A DNA stretch of 64,000 bases from UBA1206 sp045600105 (lineage in GTDB: Bacteria > Bacillota > Clostridia > Oscillospirales > CAG-382). Each line of letters starts with the position of its first letter. The first letter of the stretch is position 1. Made by a program: the position numbers and the translations under genes. Below, piece by piece: positions 17,042 to 24,930 of the stretch. The notes below the pieces were generated by a model. That model saw only the letters and a list, made by a program, of their open reading frames with translations, was not told the origin of the DNA and did not search any database. The stretch spans positions 38,562-102,561 of the forward strand of contig JAZRXG010000026.1 in assembly GCA_045600105.1 (NCBI GenBank). The letters are read 5' to 3'.

Positions 17042-17940
17042 ATCTTTCCGACCTCCTTCAGATGCTTATAGCAGGCGATGTCGCACCGTCTGCCGCATAT
17101 ACACGGCGCGTATCCGTTGTGGGTGTTGGGAAGGAAACAAAGACTCGGATATATCTTTCTTGCCGAAACGGGATCGAAACGCTTTTTGCCGTCGAGTATA
17201 TCGTCACGTTCGGGGTCGTCTTTGAGGAATTCGTCGGTGAGGAACGGATTGTCGCGGAAGGCGCCGCGGTAAGTCACCGCGCACTGCCACGTGTCGAGCC
17301 CGTTTTCGCCGATGGCGTTCCCGGGGCAAGCCTTTGCGCACTCTCCGCAGCCGTCGCAGAGTTTTTCGCGGAGCGGTTCATCGGGTTCGAGCGGCGCGTC
17401 GGTCACGATGAAGGCGTATCTCATGAACGGGCCGTGACCCTTGGCGATTATCCTGCCGTTGAGTCCTTCCTCGCCGATGCCGCACGCCTTTGCCGCTTTG
17501 CCGAAATCTATGAAAACGTCGGGTGACGGCTTTCCGTCCTCGACGGGATCGGAAACGAGCTCGAACGTATCCACGACTTCGGGGTTGGTGGTCTTGTCGC
17601 CGCGGGCTTTGAGGTTGGGTACGCTTCTCTGCAGGCAGGCGTCGTAGCCCTCGTTTTCGATGATACGTCCCATTTTGAACAGGAATATCTCCGAGAACTC
17701 GTCGTCGATATACTTTACGCCCTCTGTCATATATGTGTAAAACTGCCGCTTTTCTTCCATTGCGCGGTAAAGTCCGCGGGGAACGGCAAAGCCGAAGCCG
17801 ATTATGCATTTTGCGTTCGGCAATATCATTTTCGGGTCTTTTTCGATCGCTTCACCGTCGAAAAAGCCGATATCGCCGACACCGCAGACGGCGGCGCCGT
17901 ATTCGCGTGCTTTTTGCTTTATGTATTCAGTTGTCAGCAT
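17038..17940 (-). CDS. QueG-like double 4Fe-4S protein, copy B
   Basis: This 300-residue paralog shares the full layout of copy C: AAVCGVGDIGFF at the start, KACGIGEEGLNG, FIVTDAPLEPDEP, then CDGCGECAKACPGNAI (Cys 195, 198, 201, 205), Cys220, and a C-terminal CICGRRCDIAC block (Cys 280, 282, 286, 290). The first cysteine of the last block is displaced by one position compared with copy C, so cluster ligation may differ. The protein ends right after the last cluster. It overlaps the cupin gene upstream by 14 bases and copy C downstream by 4. FAD or NAD motifs are not seen, so electrons must come from a separate donor. Confidence 0.78.
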   Translation of the reverse strand: MLTTEYIKQKAREYGAAVCGVGDIGFFDGEAIEKDPKMILPNAKCIIGFGFAVPRGLYRAMEEKRQFYTYMTEGVKYIDDEFSEIFLFKMGRIIENEGYDACLQRSVPNLKARGDKTTNPEVVDTFELVSDPVEDGKPSPDVFIDFGKAAKACGIGEEGLNGRIIAKGHGPFMRYAFIVTDAPLEPDEPLREKLCDGCGECAKACPGNAIGENGLDTWQCAVTYRGAFRDNPFLTDEFLKDDPERDDILDGKKRFDPVSARKIYPSLCFLPNTHNGYAPCICGRRCDIACYKHLKEVGKI

Positions 17941-18289
17941 CCCATACCACCCTTTCGGTATTTTCTTTTGACGTGTTTCTGTTTTCCACCACCAGCACCG
18001 TCGCGTCAGGACTGACGGTGATATGGTGCCATACGCCGCGTTTTATATTGTAAACTTTGGTTTTTTCCATAGGTATTTCGGCAATTTCCGCGTCCTTGAC
18101 GTAAAGAACGGCTTCCCCTTCGAGCAGGACGAACACCTCATCCGTCTGAAAGTGACGCTCGAGAACGCTTTTGGAAGCAAAGCGTTCGGAACAACGCAGG
18201 AACGCCACGCTCCAGCCGTCATACTCGACGAGTCTGCGGAAATCGCTGCCGGAATACGAGCTTATTTCAACTAACGATCCAGTTTCCAT
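17927..18289 (-). CDS. Small cupin-domain protein
   Basis: This 120-residue protein has the compact cupin pattern: HFQTDEVFVLLEGEAVLYV (cupin motif 1, with His and Glu in metal-ligand positions) and GVWHHITVSPDATVLVVEN (motif 2 with paired His). The start at 18289 is the ATG embedded in the last 19 bases of the upstream gene; a longer open frame would overlap it by 115 bases. Cupins of this size bind metals and act as small isomerases, epimerases or sensors. Its position between two QueG-like genes, with overlaps on both sides, says it belongs to the same pathway. The reaction is unknown. Confidence 0.75.
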   Translation of the reverse strand: METGSLVEISSYSGSDFRRLVEYDGWSVAFLRCSERFASKSVLERHFQTDEVFVLLEGEAVLYVKDAEIAEIPMEKTKVYNIKRGVWHHITVSPDATVLVVENRNTSKENTERVVWDADN

Positions 18290-19350
18290 GGTTTTTTCGT
18301 ACGGAGCGGCTCCTTGAAGCGCCCCTCCAGACATCCGCCTTTCTTTTCGAGCATGGAAACGCAGCCTCTGATGCAGCCGCCGCATTTCGCCATATTGTAT
18401 CCGACCCAGCTCGGGAAATATTTCTGAAGCGCGGTATAGACCTTCATTATCTCTTTTTCGTCGGCGACATCGGTCTTTCCTTCAAGCAGGTCGAGAGCGC
18501 CGTCCTCGTTGTCGTCGAATACCTTTTTGGGCACGAACGGGTTGTAGTATCTGCCGGCGTGAGTATAGAACGCGTAGCATCTCCACATATCTATATCCGC
18601 CCACTCGCATATCTTGCCGTCGAGGTCGACTTTTACCGTTCTGCCCTCTTTGATATCGGGAATGCAATGTCCCGGGCATTCGCGGACACACGCCATGCAG
18701 CGTCTGCAAAGCGGCTTGCCGCTGTACATTTCGTCGTATTCGAGTTCGGCGTCGGTGAACAGGAACGCAACGCGCTGAAGCGGCCCGAATTCGGGGGTGA
18801 GCAGCATTTTGCTGTAGCCTATCTCACCGAGTCCGCAGGCGACCGCCGCGAGACGGAAATGGAACTGCAGGTCGGGCGACGCGCTGCCTTCCCTTACGGG
18901 ACGCGTGAACTGCACGCTTCTGTGGTGCGCCGTGGACGTTTTGGCGTTTTCGTTTATTTCGATCTGTTCTTCGGGCGACAGAGTGTTTCCGGGGCTGCCG
19001 TCCATATCGGATATCGAGCCGCGCGCGCCGGTATTGCGGTAAACGAACGCCTCGTATCCTTCGGATTCGATATATTTACCCACCTGATACAGTACAGCGG
19101 GCGCGAATATCTCGTTGATTCCGCCGTATGCCATCGACGGATACTGATAGAACTGAGTTCCCTCCTCGATGCCTCTCTGCACGCCGCGCGGTATGCGGAA
19201 CACGAAACCTATCATGCTTTTTGCGCGCGGGAAAAGAAGCGCGGGGTTCATATCCGCGGGCGCACCCTTCATGCGCGATACGGGGGCGATGCCGCATTTA
19301 TCGGCGCCCGCCTCAAGCGCTATTTGCTTTATCATCTGACTTGTGAGCAT
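18271..19350 (-). CDS. QueG-like double 4Fe-4S protein, copy A (long form)
   Basis: At 359 residues this is the longest of three QueG-like paralogs. It has the same first half (GADKCGIAPVSRM, MIGFVFRIPRG, ACGLGEIGYSKM, AFLFTDAELEYDE) and then CRRCMACVRECPG with cysteines 215, 218, 221 and 225. Between that and a later cysteine (MWRCYAF) it carries an insertion (residues 229-255) not found in copies B and C. A C-terminal CGGCIRGC follows. Residues 105-150 form a further insertion rich in Ser, Thr and Asn. It begins immediately after the stop of the U32-like gene. The insertions suggest a distinct partner or substrate from the other two copies. Confidence 0.76.
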   Translation of the reverse strand: MLTSQMIKQIALEAGADKCGIAPVSRMKGAPADMNPALLFPRAKSMIGFVFRIPRGVQRGIEEGTQFYQYPSMAYGGINEIFAPAVLYQVGKYIESEGYEAFVYRNTGARGSISDMDGSPGNTLSPEEQIEINENAKTSTAHHRSVQFTRPVREGSASPDLQFHFRLAAVACGLGEIGYSKMLLTPEFGPLQRVAFLFTDAELEYDEMYSGKPLCRRCMACVRECPGHCIPDIKEGRTVKVDLDGKICEWADIDMWRCYAFYTHAGRYYNPFVPKKVFDDNEDGALDLLEGKTDVADEKEIMKVYTALQKYFPSWVGYNMAKCGGCIRGCVSMLEKKGGCLEGRFKEPLRTKKPWKLDR

Positions 19351-20406
19351 TTATTTTTCCTCCGTTTCCGAAGATTCGGCAATATAGAATGAGTTTTCAA
19401 GCGATACGAGTGCTTTTTTGAGTACGTCGGCGCAGTACGCGCAGCTTTCGCAGTTCTTGGCGCAGCCGAACACGTTTGACGCGAAATCCGACGGGATAAG
19501 TGAATTTTCAATGATATACGGTGAGATCACTCCGGTGTGATCGGGCTCGAGCAGGTCCATCACCGACCCGATATAGCGTCCCTCGATATACGCGCGAAGC
19601 ACCCTTGACGGTGCGCGGTTGACACGCGTCGCGAGCTTAACCGAGTCGAAATAGGGCTCGTAAAGCGGTATATCCTCGGGACGGACGAAATTGGTCTGCG
19701 CAAGGTATCGGATGAGGTTTTCGGGCGACGCGAGGTATTCGCGGCATATCCCCGTGAACTGATAGGCGTTGTCCATCGCGGCGATCTCGGACTCGTGCGA
19801 CACGAGATTGTCGTGAAAAACGTGAGCCGAGCAGTTGTTCAGGCAGCCGCTGTTGGCGAGCAGCAGAAGCTCTTTGCCGTTATCGCGGCACCAGCTTGAA
19901 AGCTCTTTTATTTTCGCCCCGTCTCTGTTGCATTCGCGCTTCATGTAAAAGCTGTCGAACAGATGCGAAACGTATCTCATACCGTCGATCGTGCCTATTT
20001 CCATATTTACGGAAGCGCGCACGGAAAGACGTTCGAAATTGTTCTTTATAAATTTGGCGATGAGGGGCGACGTGGTGGTGACGACCGAAAGACCGCAACT
20101 TTCACTGAGGAAGTCGACCGTTTCGCCGATCTTTTCAAAGAAAGCGCGTGACTGCGCGTCCCTGCCGTAGCACATACCGTTAAGAAGAAGGTCGAGTTTT
20201 ATTCCGTTTTGCGCGAACTTTTTAAGGTCTTCGAGCTGTCCGGCGTTTGCCTCCCACGGATAAACGGAGGAATTTCCCGCCGCGGTCTGCTGTCTGCCGT
20301 TCGGGAAGCCGCCGAAAGCGAAATACACTTCCCCGACTTTTTCCTTACTGCCTATAATATACGATACGAAATCGTCGGACATCTGATAGCCTACGTTGAA
20401 TTTCAT
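19351..20406 (-). CDS. U32-peptidase-like (UbiU/UbiV-type) protein, first gene of the operon
   Basis: This 351-residue protein has the look of the U32 family core: a beta/alpha barrel rhythm, a segment LLLLANSGCLNNCSAHVFH that parallels the conserved Cys-containing signature of U32 proteins, and clustered cysteines at the C-terminus (CAKNCESCAYC). In UbiU and UbiV such cysteines bind a 4Fe-4S cluster and the proteins support O2-independent hydroxylation. Here the C-terminal cluster CxxxCxxCxxC could do likewise. A GAAAGGAG site precedes the ATG. It is the promoter-proximal gene of the six-gene operon and divergent from the AraC regulator. Activity as a peptidase is unlikely. A redox or hydroxylation role is inferred. 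Confidence 0.62.
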   Translation of the reverse strand: MKFNVGYQMSDDFVSYIIGSKEKVGEVYFAFGGFPNGRQQTAAGNSSVYPWEANAGQLEDLKKFAQNGIKLDLLLNGMCYGRDAQSRAFFEKIGETVDFLSESCGLSVVTTTSPLIAKFIKNNFERLSVRASVNMEIGTIDGMRYVSHLFDSFYMKRECNRDGAKIKELSSWCRDNGKELLLLANSGCLNNCSAHVFHDNLVSHESEIAAMDNAYQFTGICREYLASPENLIRYLAQTNFVRPEDIPLYEPYFDSVKLATRVNRAPSRVLRAYIEGRYIGSVMDLLEPDHTGVISPYIIENSLIPSDFASNVFGCAKNCESCAYCADVLKKALVSLENSFYIAESSETEEK

Positions 20407-20424
20407 CGGTTTCTCCTTTCGCGC

Positions 20425-20453
20425 TTGACAAACGCGATACTTTTTGATAAATT
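20425..20453 (+). promoter_or_regulatory. Promoter of the AraC regulator in the divergent intergenic region
   Basis: TTGACA (20425-20430) and TAAATT (20448-20453) are separated by 17 bases. The short 66-base gap must also hold the promoter of the opposite operon, which I could not place with confidence. Confidence 0.65.
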
Positions 20454-20472
20454 AAACGAGAGGTGAAAACGC

Positions 20473-21312
20473 ATGGAATTATATGAACTCAATCCGTATA
20501 TCCGTTACTGCAGTCAGCTTCCCAAGCCGTGGGCGTCGCCGTTTCCGGTAAAAGCCTACGACTGCAGGCTTTATTACGTTTTTTCGGGGAAAGGCTCTTA
20601 TCACATACAGGACCGTATATATCCGATAGAGGAAGATACGCTCGTTTTCATACCGTCCGGTATGACTTATCAGCTCCGCTACGAAAGCAAGGAGCCGTTT
20701 TCGCTGATGATACTCAACTTTGACATGACGCAGGAGAAGCGTTCGGTAACGGGCAGCATGGAGCCAAGCTTCTGCCGCGATTTCAAAGAAGAAAACCGGA
20801 TAAGGACTCCGGCGCCGTTTGACAAGCCGATCGTCATTTCCGCGCCGTCGGTCAAGGAATACATGGAAAACATTCTTGCCGAATTCGCGGCGAAAAAACT
20901 TAACTACGCGGAATACGGAAGCACTCTGCTGCGGCTCGTGCTCATCGAAATGTTCAAGATGACGTCTGTCGGCAAGACCGAAGCCAAACTCACGCACAAG
21001 ATAACGCAGTATGTCTGCGACCATTTCGGTGAAAACATAACCATCGACTCGCTCGCCGAATATCTCAATTACAACGCCAAGTACATCAACCGCGTGTTCC
21101 GCAAAGAAACGGGAAGCTCCATCCATCAGTTCATTCTGAAGTACCGCGTGCAGCGTTCGCAGAGGCTATTGCAGAAGACCGAGCTTTCGATAACCGAGAT
21201 AGCGTCATTCTGCGGCTTTTCGAGTCAGACGCATTTTTCGTCGGTGTTTTCCAAGACCGTGGGACTCACGCCGTCGGAATACCGCAAGCAGAAGGGGCAG
21301 AAGAATATCTGA
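20473..21312 (+). CDS. AraC-family transcriptional regulator
   Basis: This 279-residue protein has an N-terminal cupin-like sensing domain (YVFSGKGSYHIQDRIYPIEEDTLVFIPSG) and a C-terminal double helix-turn-helix (ITIDSLAEYLNYNAKYINRVFRKETGSS, then LSITEIASFCGFSSQTHFSSVFSKTVGLTPSEYRK), the classical AraC/XylS layout and length. GAGAGGTG precedes the ATG. It is divergent from the U32/QueG-like operon with only 66 bases between the start codons, so it most likely controls that operon in response to a small, probably sugar-like, ligand. The cupin fold of the sensor fits carbohydrate ligands and agrees with the glycosidase-like last gene. Confidence 0.9.
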   Translation: MELYELNPYIRYCSQLPKPWASPFPVKAYDCRLYYVFSGKGSYHIQDRIYPIEEDTLVFIPSGMTYQLRYESKEPFSLMILNFDMTQEKRSVTGSMEPSFCRDFKEENRIRTPAPFDKPIVISAPSVKEYMENILAEFAAKKLNYAEYGSTLLRLVLIEMFKMTSVGKTEAKLTHKITQYVCDHFGENITIDSLAEYLNYNAKYINRVFRKETGSSIHQFILKYRVQRSQRLLQKTELSITEIASFCGFSSQTHFSSVFSKTVGLTPSEYRKQKGQKNI

Positions 21313-21443
21313 CGCGCCATTATTCCTCAAATTTGATTATATCATATATAAATCCCTTTGTAAATTCAAATAAGGAACATTTATGTGATATATTGATACT
21401 TTTTCATTTCTATTCGTTGCCATCCGGCGAACTTGTCAAACGC

Positions 21444-21474
21444 AAAAAGAGTGCTGTGGAAGCACTCTTTTTTA
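21444..21474. terminator. Bidirectional terminator between araC-type gene and DUF4855 gene
   Basis: A perfect 12-bp stem AAAAAGAGTGCT (21444-21455) pairs with 21461-21472 across a five-base loop. Both flanks become T-rich in the outgoing direction. Confidence 0.88.
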
Positions 21475-21478
21475 TTAT

Positions 21479-24400
21479 TTATCCGACGTTGACGACAACG
21501 CGGCAATAATCGGAATAGCCGAGACGTTCGGAATAGGTGAAGGTGAAAACGTCTTCACCCGTGAATCCGGACGCGGGATAATAAACGGCTTTGCCGTCGT
21601 TCGTGACCGTGACCGAACCGTGGGACGGAGACACTCCGACCTTGAAGAACCTGTTCGACGCGTCGTCAACGAGATCGATAACGACGGGAGCGTCCTTTCC
21701 GGTATGTACGGCGGCGTCGTCAAGCGTATCGGGACGGAGCTTCAGCGTGCCTTTTATGAAGCGGTAGGTATAATCGTACATAAGGCGTCTGCCCGTGTCG
21801 CTTCTGTAGGCTTCTCCGTCAAAGTTCTTGAGCCCGATATAATAGAAGTGTATCGCGTCGGTCATGTATCCGAGTTCGGCGCCTGACGCGAGGTAGTCGA
21901 AATATCGCTGCGTGGACGCAGTACCGAGTCCGCCCGCGAGATAATCCATCTCGAGCTCGATGCACATTCCGTACTTTTTGGCGATATTCGCGGCGTCGGT
22001 CAGCCTGCTCTTGGGCACGTCGTCGCTGAACGCGTAGTTGGGCTGCAGGCAGGCGATGTCGATGCCGACGTCTTTCCAATCGGTGTAACCAGCCGCCTGA
22101 TAATACGGTATCCAGAAGACCTGACCGCCGTTTTCGTGCACCTTTTCGGTGACGAACGAAACGACCGGCTTCAGGCTTTCGGTGATGCCTTCGTTGTACC
22201 AGTAGAATCCGCCGAACTCGACGTTTTCGTATTCGTGTTCCGACAGTTCTTTATAATATGTGTCGATGAGATAGCCCGCGATCTTCTTCATTCCGTCGTT
22301 CGTCAACGAGGTTTCGGTTTTTCCGTCGCCGTCAACGTCACCGAAATCGGAGCTGTTGGGCGTATAGAGCGAAAGGAAATATTTGACCTTGTAGTCCGCG
22401 CTCAGAGAAAGCTCGTTCTTGAGTTTTCCGACAGCCGTATCGAGAGCGCCGAGGTTCCTGTCGTCGGCGAAAATATGCTCCATGAGCCAGTCGACGTCGG
22501 ACTTGTCGTATCTGTTCGAGCTGCCGGTATTGCCGTCGCTGTTGGACGGGAAGCCGCCGCTCATAAGGAAGAGCACGCCGTCAAACAGAGTGTCGACGGT
22601 CTTGCCGTCCTTGTCGGTGTAACCGATGATGTTCATGAGCGTTTCGACGGAAAAATCGTCGGTCTTGGAATGGTAAGCGAGGAAAACGTCGTGCGCTCCG
22701 CCGAGGATATCGGGAGAGGGAGACGCCCATTTGCCTCCGACGCCGCCTTCCGAGTAAAGCGCAAATCCCGATTCCGCAAGGTTTGCCGCGTTTTCGACCG
22801 ATTTCGTGCCGAACGCCTCCAATTCGGAAACGCCCGCCCATATATTTACGTCAAAAGCGAAGCAGACAAAACGCGCTTTTACCGCTTTGTCAAGCGTGAG
22901 TTTTCCCGACGTAAGGAAGTCCGTGTCGGTCTTGATGCTGATATTGCCGGCGTCGAACCATTTTTCGCCGTCCGCCGAAAGTCTGACGTTCACCAAAGAC
23001 GGTGCTTCGACGCCCCACGAATCAAGATCGGTGAATTCGGCGGTGAATTCCGAAAGAGCCGAAAGTTTTCCTATGTCAAAGTACAGCTCCCTTCCGGTGC
23101 CGCGCTGACATTTGAAAAACTCGCCGTTATGTATGTCGTTATCGGAAGCGCGTTTGCCGTCGGTAAGCACGCCGACGCCGTTGCTGCCGTTGTTTGCCAT
23201 ATCCGCGGGCGTCGTGAGAGACACGGTGTAAACGGGAAGACCGAGGAGAAGATTTGTCTTTTCGCCGTAGCCGGACGAGTTTTTGTCCCAGTATACGTCG
23301 GTCTCGACCTTCGGGAGCACGACGGGAGGATACGTGCCCGCTTCGTTGGTCTCGTTACAGTAGGCGTATGCGCCGACCTCGTCGATAAGATACATTCTGC
23401 AAAGTTCGGACGAAGGCAGCGACACTCTGACGTACCTCGCCTTTACGGTGACGGGAAGCTCGAGCACGTAATCGTAAACGGTGTCAGACCCCGAGGTGGG
23501 AGCGTAAACGACGCCCACGTCGTTCCAGTCTTTGGCGTTGCTGCTTACCGCGAACGAAACGTAAGTCGGGAATCCCATGTCAAGCACGTCGAGAGACGCG
23601 GCATGGAGCGAAAACGCCGCGACGTCAGTACGTTCTCCGCCGATATCAAACGTTATATCAAAACCTTTGGTGCATTTGTATGCGACCCACGTATCGTTTT
23701 CGGTACCGATACCTTCGCTGCCGTCGGTCAGTTTATTGCCGTTGTCGGTGAAATTCCCTTCTGATCTCGCCGACGAGCTGTATCCTTTTCCGCGGATGGC
23801 GTCAAAACGGTTGAGAGTTCTGTCGGGCGTACCTGTTTTTATTTTATCGATAGAAGACGCGAGCTCTTTTTCGGTCAGCCGGCTGTTCTTGTATGCCTCT
23901 TCGACGACAAGCGCGAGGTCGTCTGCGCTTCTTTCGGGGGCGATGTCGGCAAACGCCGTGACTTCGTCGATGAATCCCCAGAAGTTTCCCGTAGTCACGT
24001 TGAAACGCACGTATCTCGCGGAAACGCTGTTTTCAAGCTCGATGACGCAGGTCTTGCAGGACGCGCTGCCGTCTCCTTTTATTTTGCGGGAACCGAGCGT
24101 CGTGAACGTGCTGCCGTCATCCGACACGGCGATGCCCAGAGAATACGGCGCCGAAATGCCTGACACGTCGATGTCGAGATAATCGAGTTCAAACGCGTAA
24201 AGTCTGTCGACTTTTGCTCCGAGGTCGACTGTCACGGCGAGTATGTTGTATTCGCCGATGCCGTAGCCCGCAAGACGCGGGTCGCTGTAAGCCGCACCCT
24301 CACGTTCGCAGCGTATGCCGTCGGTCAGCTCGATGCCGTGTGAGTCGGGGTAGCTGTCTCCTGCCGGCTTGGAAGTCGTGTAGACGCATCCGACGGTGAC

Positions 24401-24616
24401 GGGAGTGCGGTAGGTGAACGTTTCGGCGCCCTCCGACTGTTCTTCCGCGGACACGCCGGAGCCTTCGGCGCTTTCATCGGACGACGTTCCCGCGGCGCTT
24501 TCGGCAGCCGACGACGTCTCCCCGACGCTCTGTTCACCGTTTCCCGATGAACACGAAGTGATAAACAGCGACAGAAGCAGAAGCAGGGCGATAAAAGCCG
24601 ACGTTTTCTTTTTCAT
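21479..24616 (-). CDS. Large DUF4855 surface lipoprotein with discoidin-like modules and C-terminal Ig-like domain
   Basis: This 1045-residue protein starts with a lipoprotein signal (LFITSC, lipid-modified Cys near 22) and a Ser/Glu linker to about residue 60. At least three beta-sandwich modules follow, with the F5/8 type C-like pattern of TDG, then a W or Y, an I-DLG-like strand and RYVRF/V, around 80-215, 275-410 and 445-600. A DUF4855 domain (HDVFLAYHSK through FDGVLFLMSGG, FWIPYYQAAGY, ACLQPNYAF, GMCIELEMD) spans about 630-930 and probably forms a TIM-barrel glycosidase-like fold. The last 80 residues (SVTVTNDGKAVYYPASGF-G-D-FTFTY) are an Ig/cadherin-like repeat. It should sit on the outer face and bind or cut polysaccharide. 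A paralog lies at 56315. Confidence 0.85.
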   Translation of the reverse strand: MKKKTSAFIALLLLLSLFITSCSSGNGEQSVGETSSAAESAAGTSSDESAEGSGVSAEEQSEGAETFTYRTPVTVGCVYTTSKPAGDSYPDSHGIELTDGIRCEREGAAYSDPRLAGYGIGEYNILAVTVDLGAKVDRLYAFELDYLDIDVSGISAPYSLGIAVSDDGSTFTTLGSRKIKGDGSASCKTCVIELENSVSARYVRFNVTTGNFWGFIDEVTAFADIAPERSADDLALVVEEAYKNSRLTEKELASSIDKIKTGTPDRTLNRFDAIRGKGYSSSARSEGNFTDNGNKLTDGSEGIGTENDTWVAYKCTKGFDITFDIGGERTDVAAFSLHAASLDVLDMGFPTYVSFAVSSNAKDWNDVGVVYAPTSGSDTVYDYVLELPVTVKARYVRVSLPSSELCRMYLIDEVGAYAYCNETNEAGTYPPVVLPKVETDVYWDKNSSGYGEKTNLLLGLPVYTVSLTTPADMANNGSNGVGVLTDGKRASDNDIHNGEFFKCQRGTGRELYFDIGKLSALSEFTAEFTDLDSWGVEAPSLVNVRLSADGEKWFDAGNISIKTDTDFLTSGKLTLDKAVKARFVCFAFDVNIWAGVSELEAFGTKSVENAANLAESGFALYSEGGVGGKWASPSPDILGGAHDVFLAYHSKTDDFSVETLMNIIGYTDKDGKTVDTLFDGVLFLMSGGFPSNSDGNTGSSNRYDKSDVDWLMEHIFADDRNLGALDTAVGKLKNELSLSADYKVKYFLSLYTPNSSDFGDVDGDGKTETSLTNDGMKKIAGYLIDTYYKELSEHEYENVEFGGFYWYNEGITESLKPVVSFVTEKVHENGGQVFWIPYYQAAGYTDWKDVGIDIACLQPNYAFSDDVPKSRLTDAANIAKKYGMCIELEMDYLAGGLGTASTQRYFDYLASGAELGYMTDAIHFYYIGLKNFDGEAYRSDTGRRLMYDYTYRFIKGTLKLRPDTLDDAAVHTGKDAPVVIDLVDDASNRFFKVGVSPSHGSVTVTNDGKAVYYPASGFTGEDVFTFTYSERLGYSDYCRVVVNVG

Positions 24617-24649
24617 ATATTTACGCTCCTTGTTTTTGTGGTGTGATTT

Positions 24650-24678
24650 ATTTTAACACATTCGCTGTGATTTTTCAA
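24650..24678 (-). promoter_or_regulatory. Promoter of the DUF4855 gene
   Basis: On the minus strand TTGAAA (24673-24678) and TAAAAT (24650-24655) have a 17-base spacer. Confidence 0.72.
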
Positions 24679-24689
24679 CATAAAATCAC
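24667..24689. promoter_or_regulatory. Inverted repeat GTGATTTT-N7-AAAATCAC over the -35 box
   Basis: A perfect 8-bp inverted repeat with a 7-base centre covers the -35 element of the DUF4855 promoter. Further TCACTTTTT-like half sites lie at 24685 and 24705. This looks like an operator shared by the divergent DUF4855 and solute-binding-protein genes. The regulator is unknown. Confidence 0.5.
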
Positions 24690-24841
24690 TTTTTCGCACA
24701 TATAGTCACTTTTTTACACGATAACGGCACGAATGGTGACAAATGCGAACGAATGGAACGGAAAGAAGCTCAGACGATTATTCAAAAATGACGCATTCGT
24801 TCAAAAACGTGACTATTTTTGCGTTTTTTGTACGATTATTG

Positions 24842-24869
24842 TTGACATATGTGCTTGTCATTGTATAAT
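24842..24869 (+). promoter_or_regulatory. Promoter of the solute-binding lipoprotein gene
   Basis: TTGACA (24842-24847) and TATAAT (24864-24869) are separated by 16 bases. The promoter lies inside the long upstream open frame, which shows that the real start is later, at 24931. Confidence 0.82.
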
Positions 24870-24930
24870 TGAATCGTATACCAAACCGAATAGATCAAAT
24901 AAAAATCAAATAAGGAAAGAGGCAACAACA

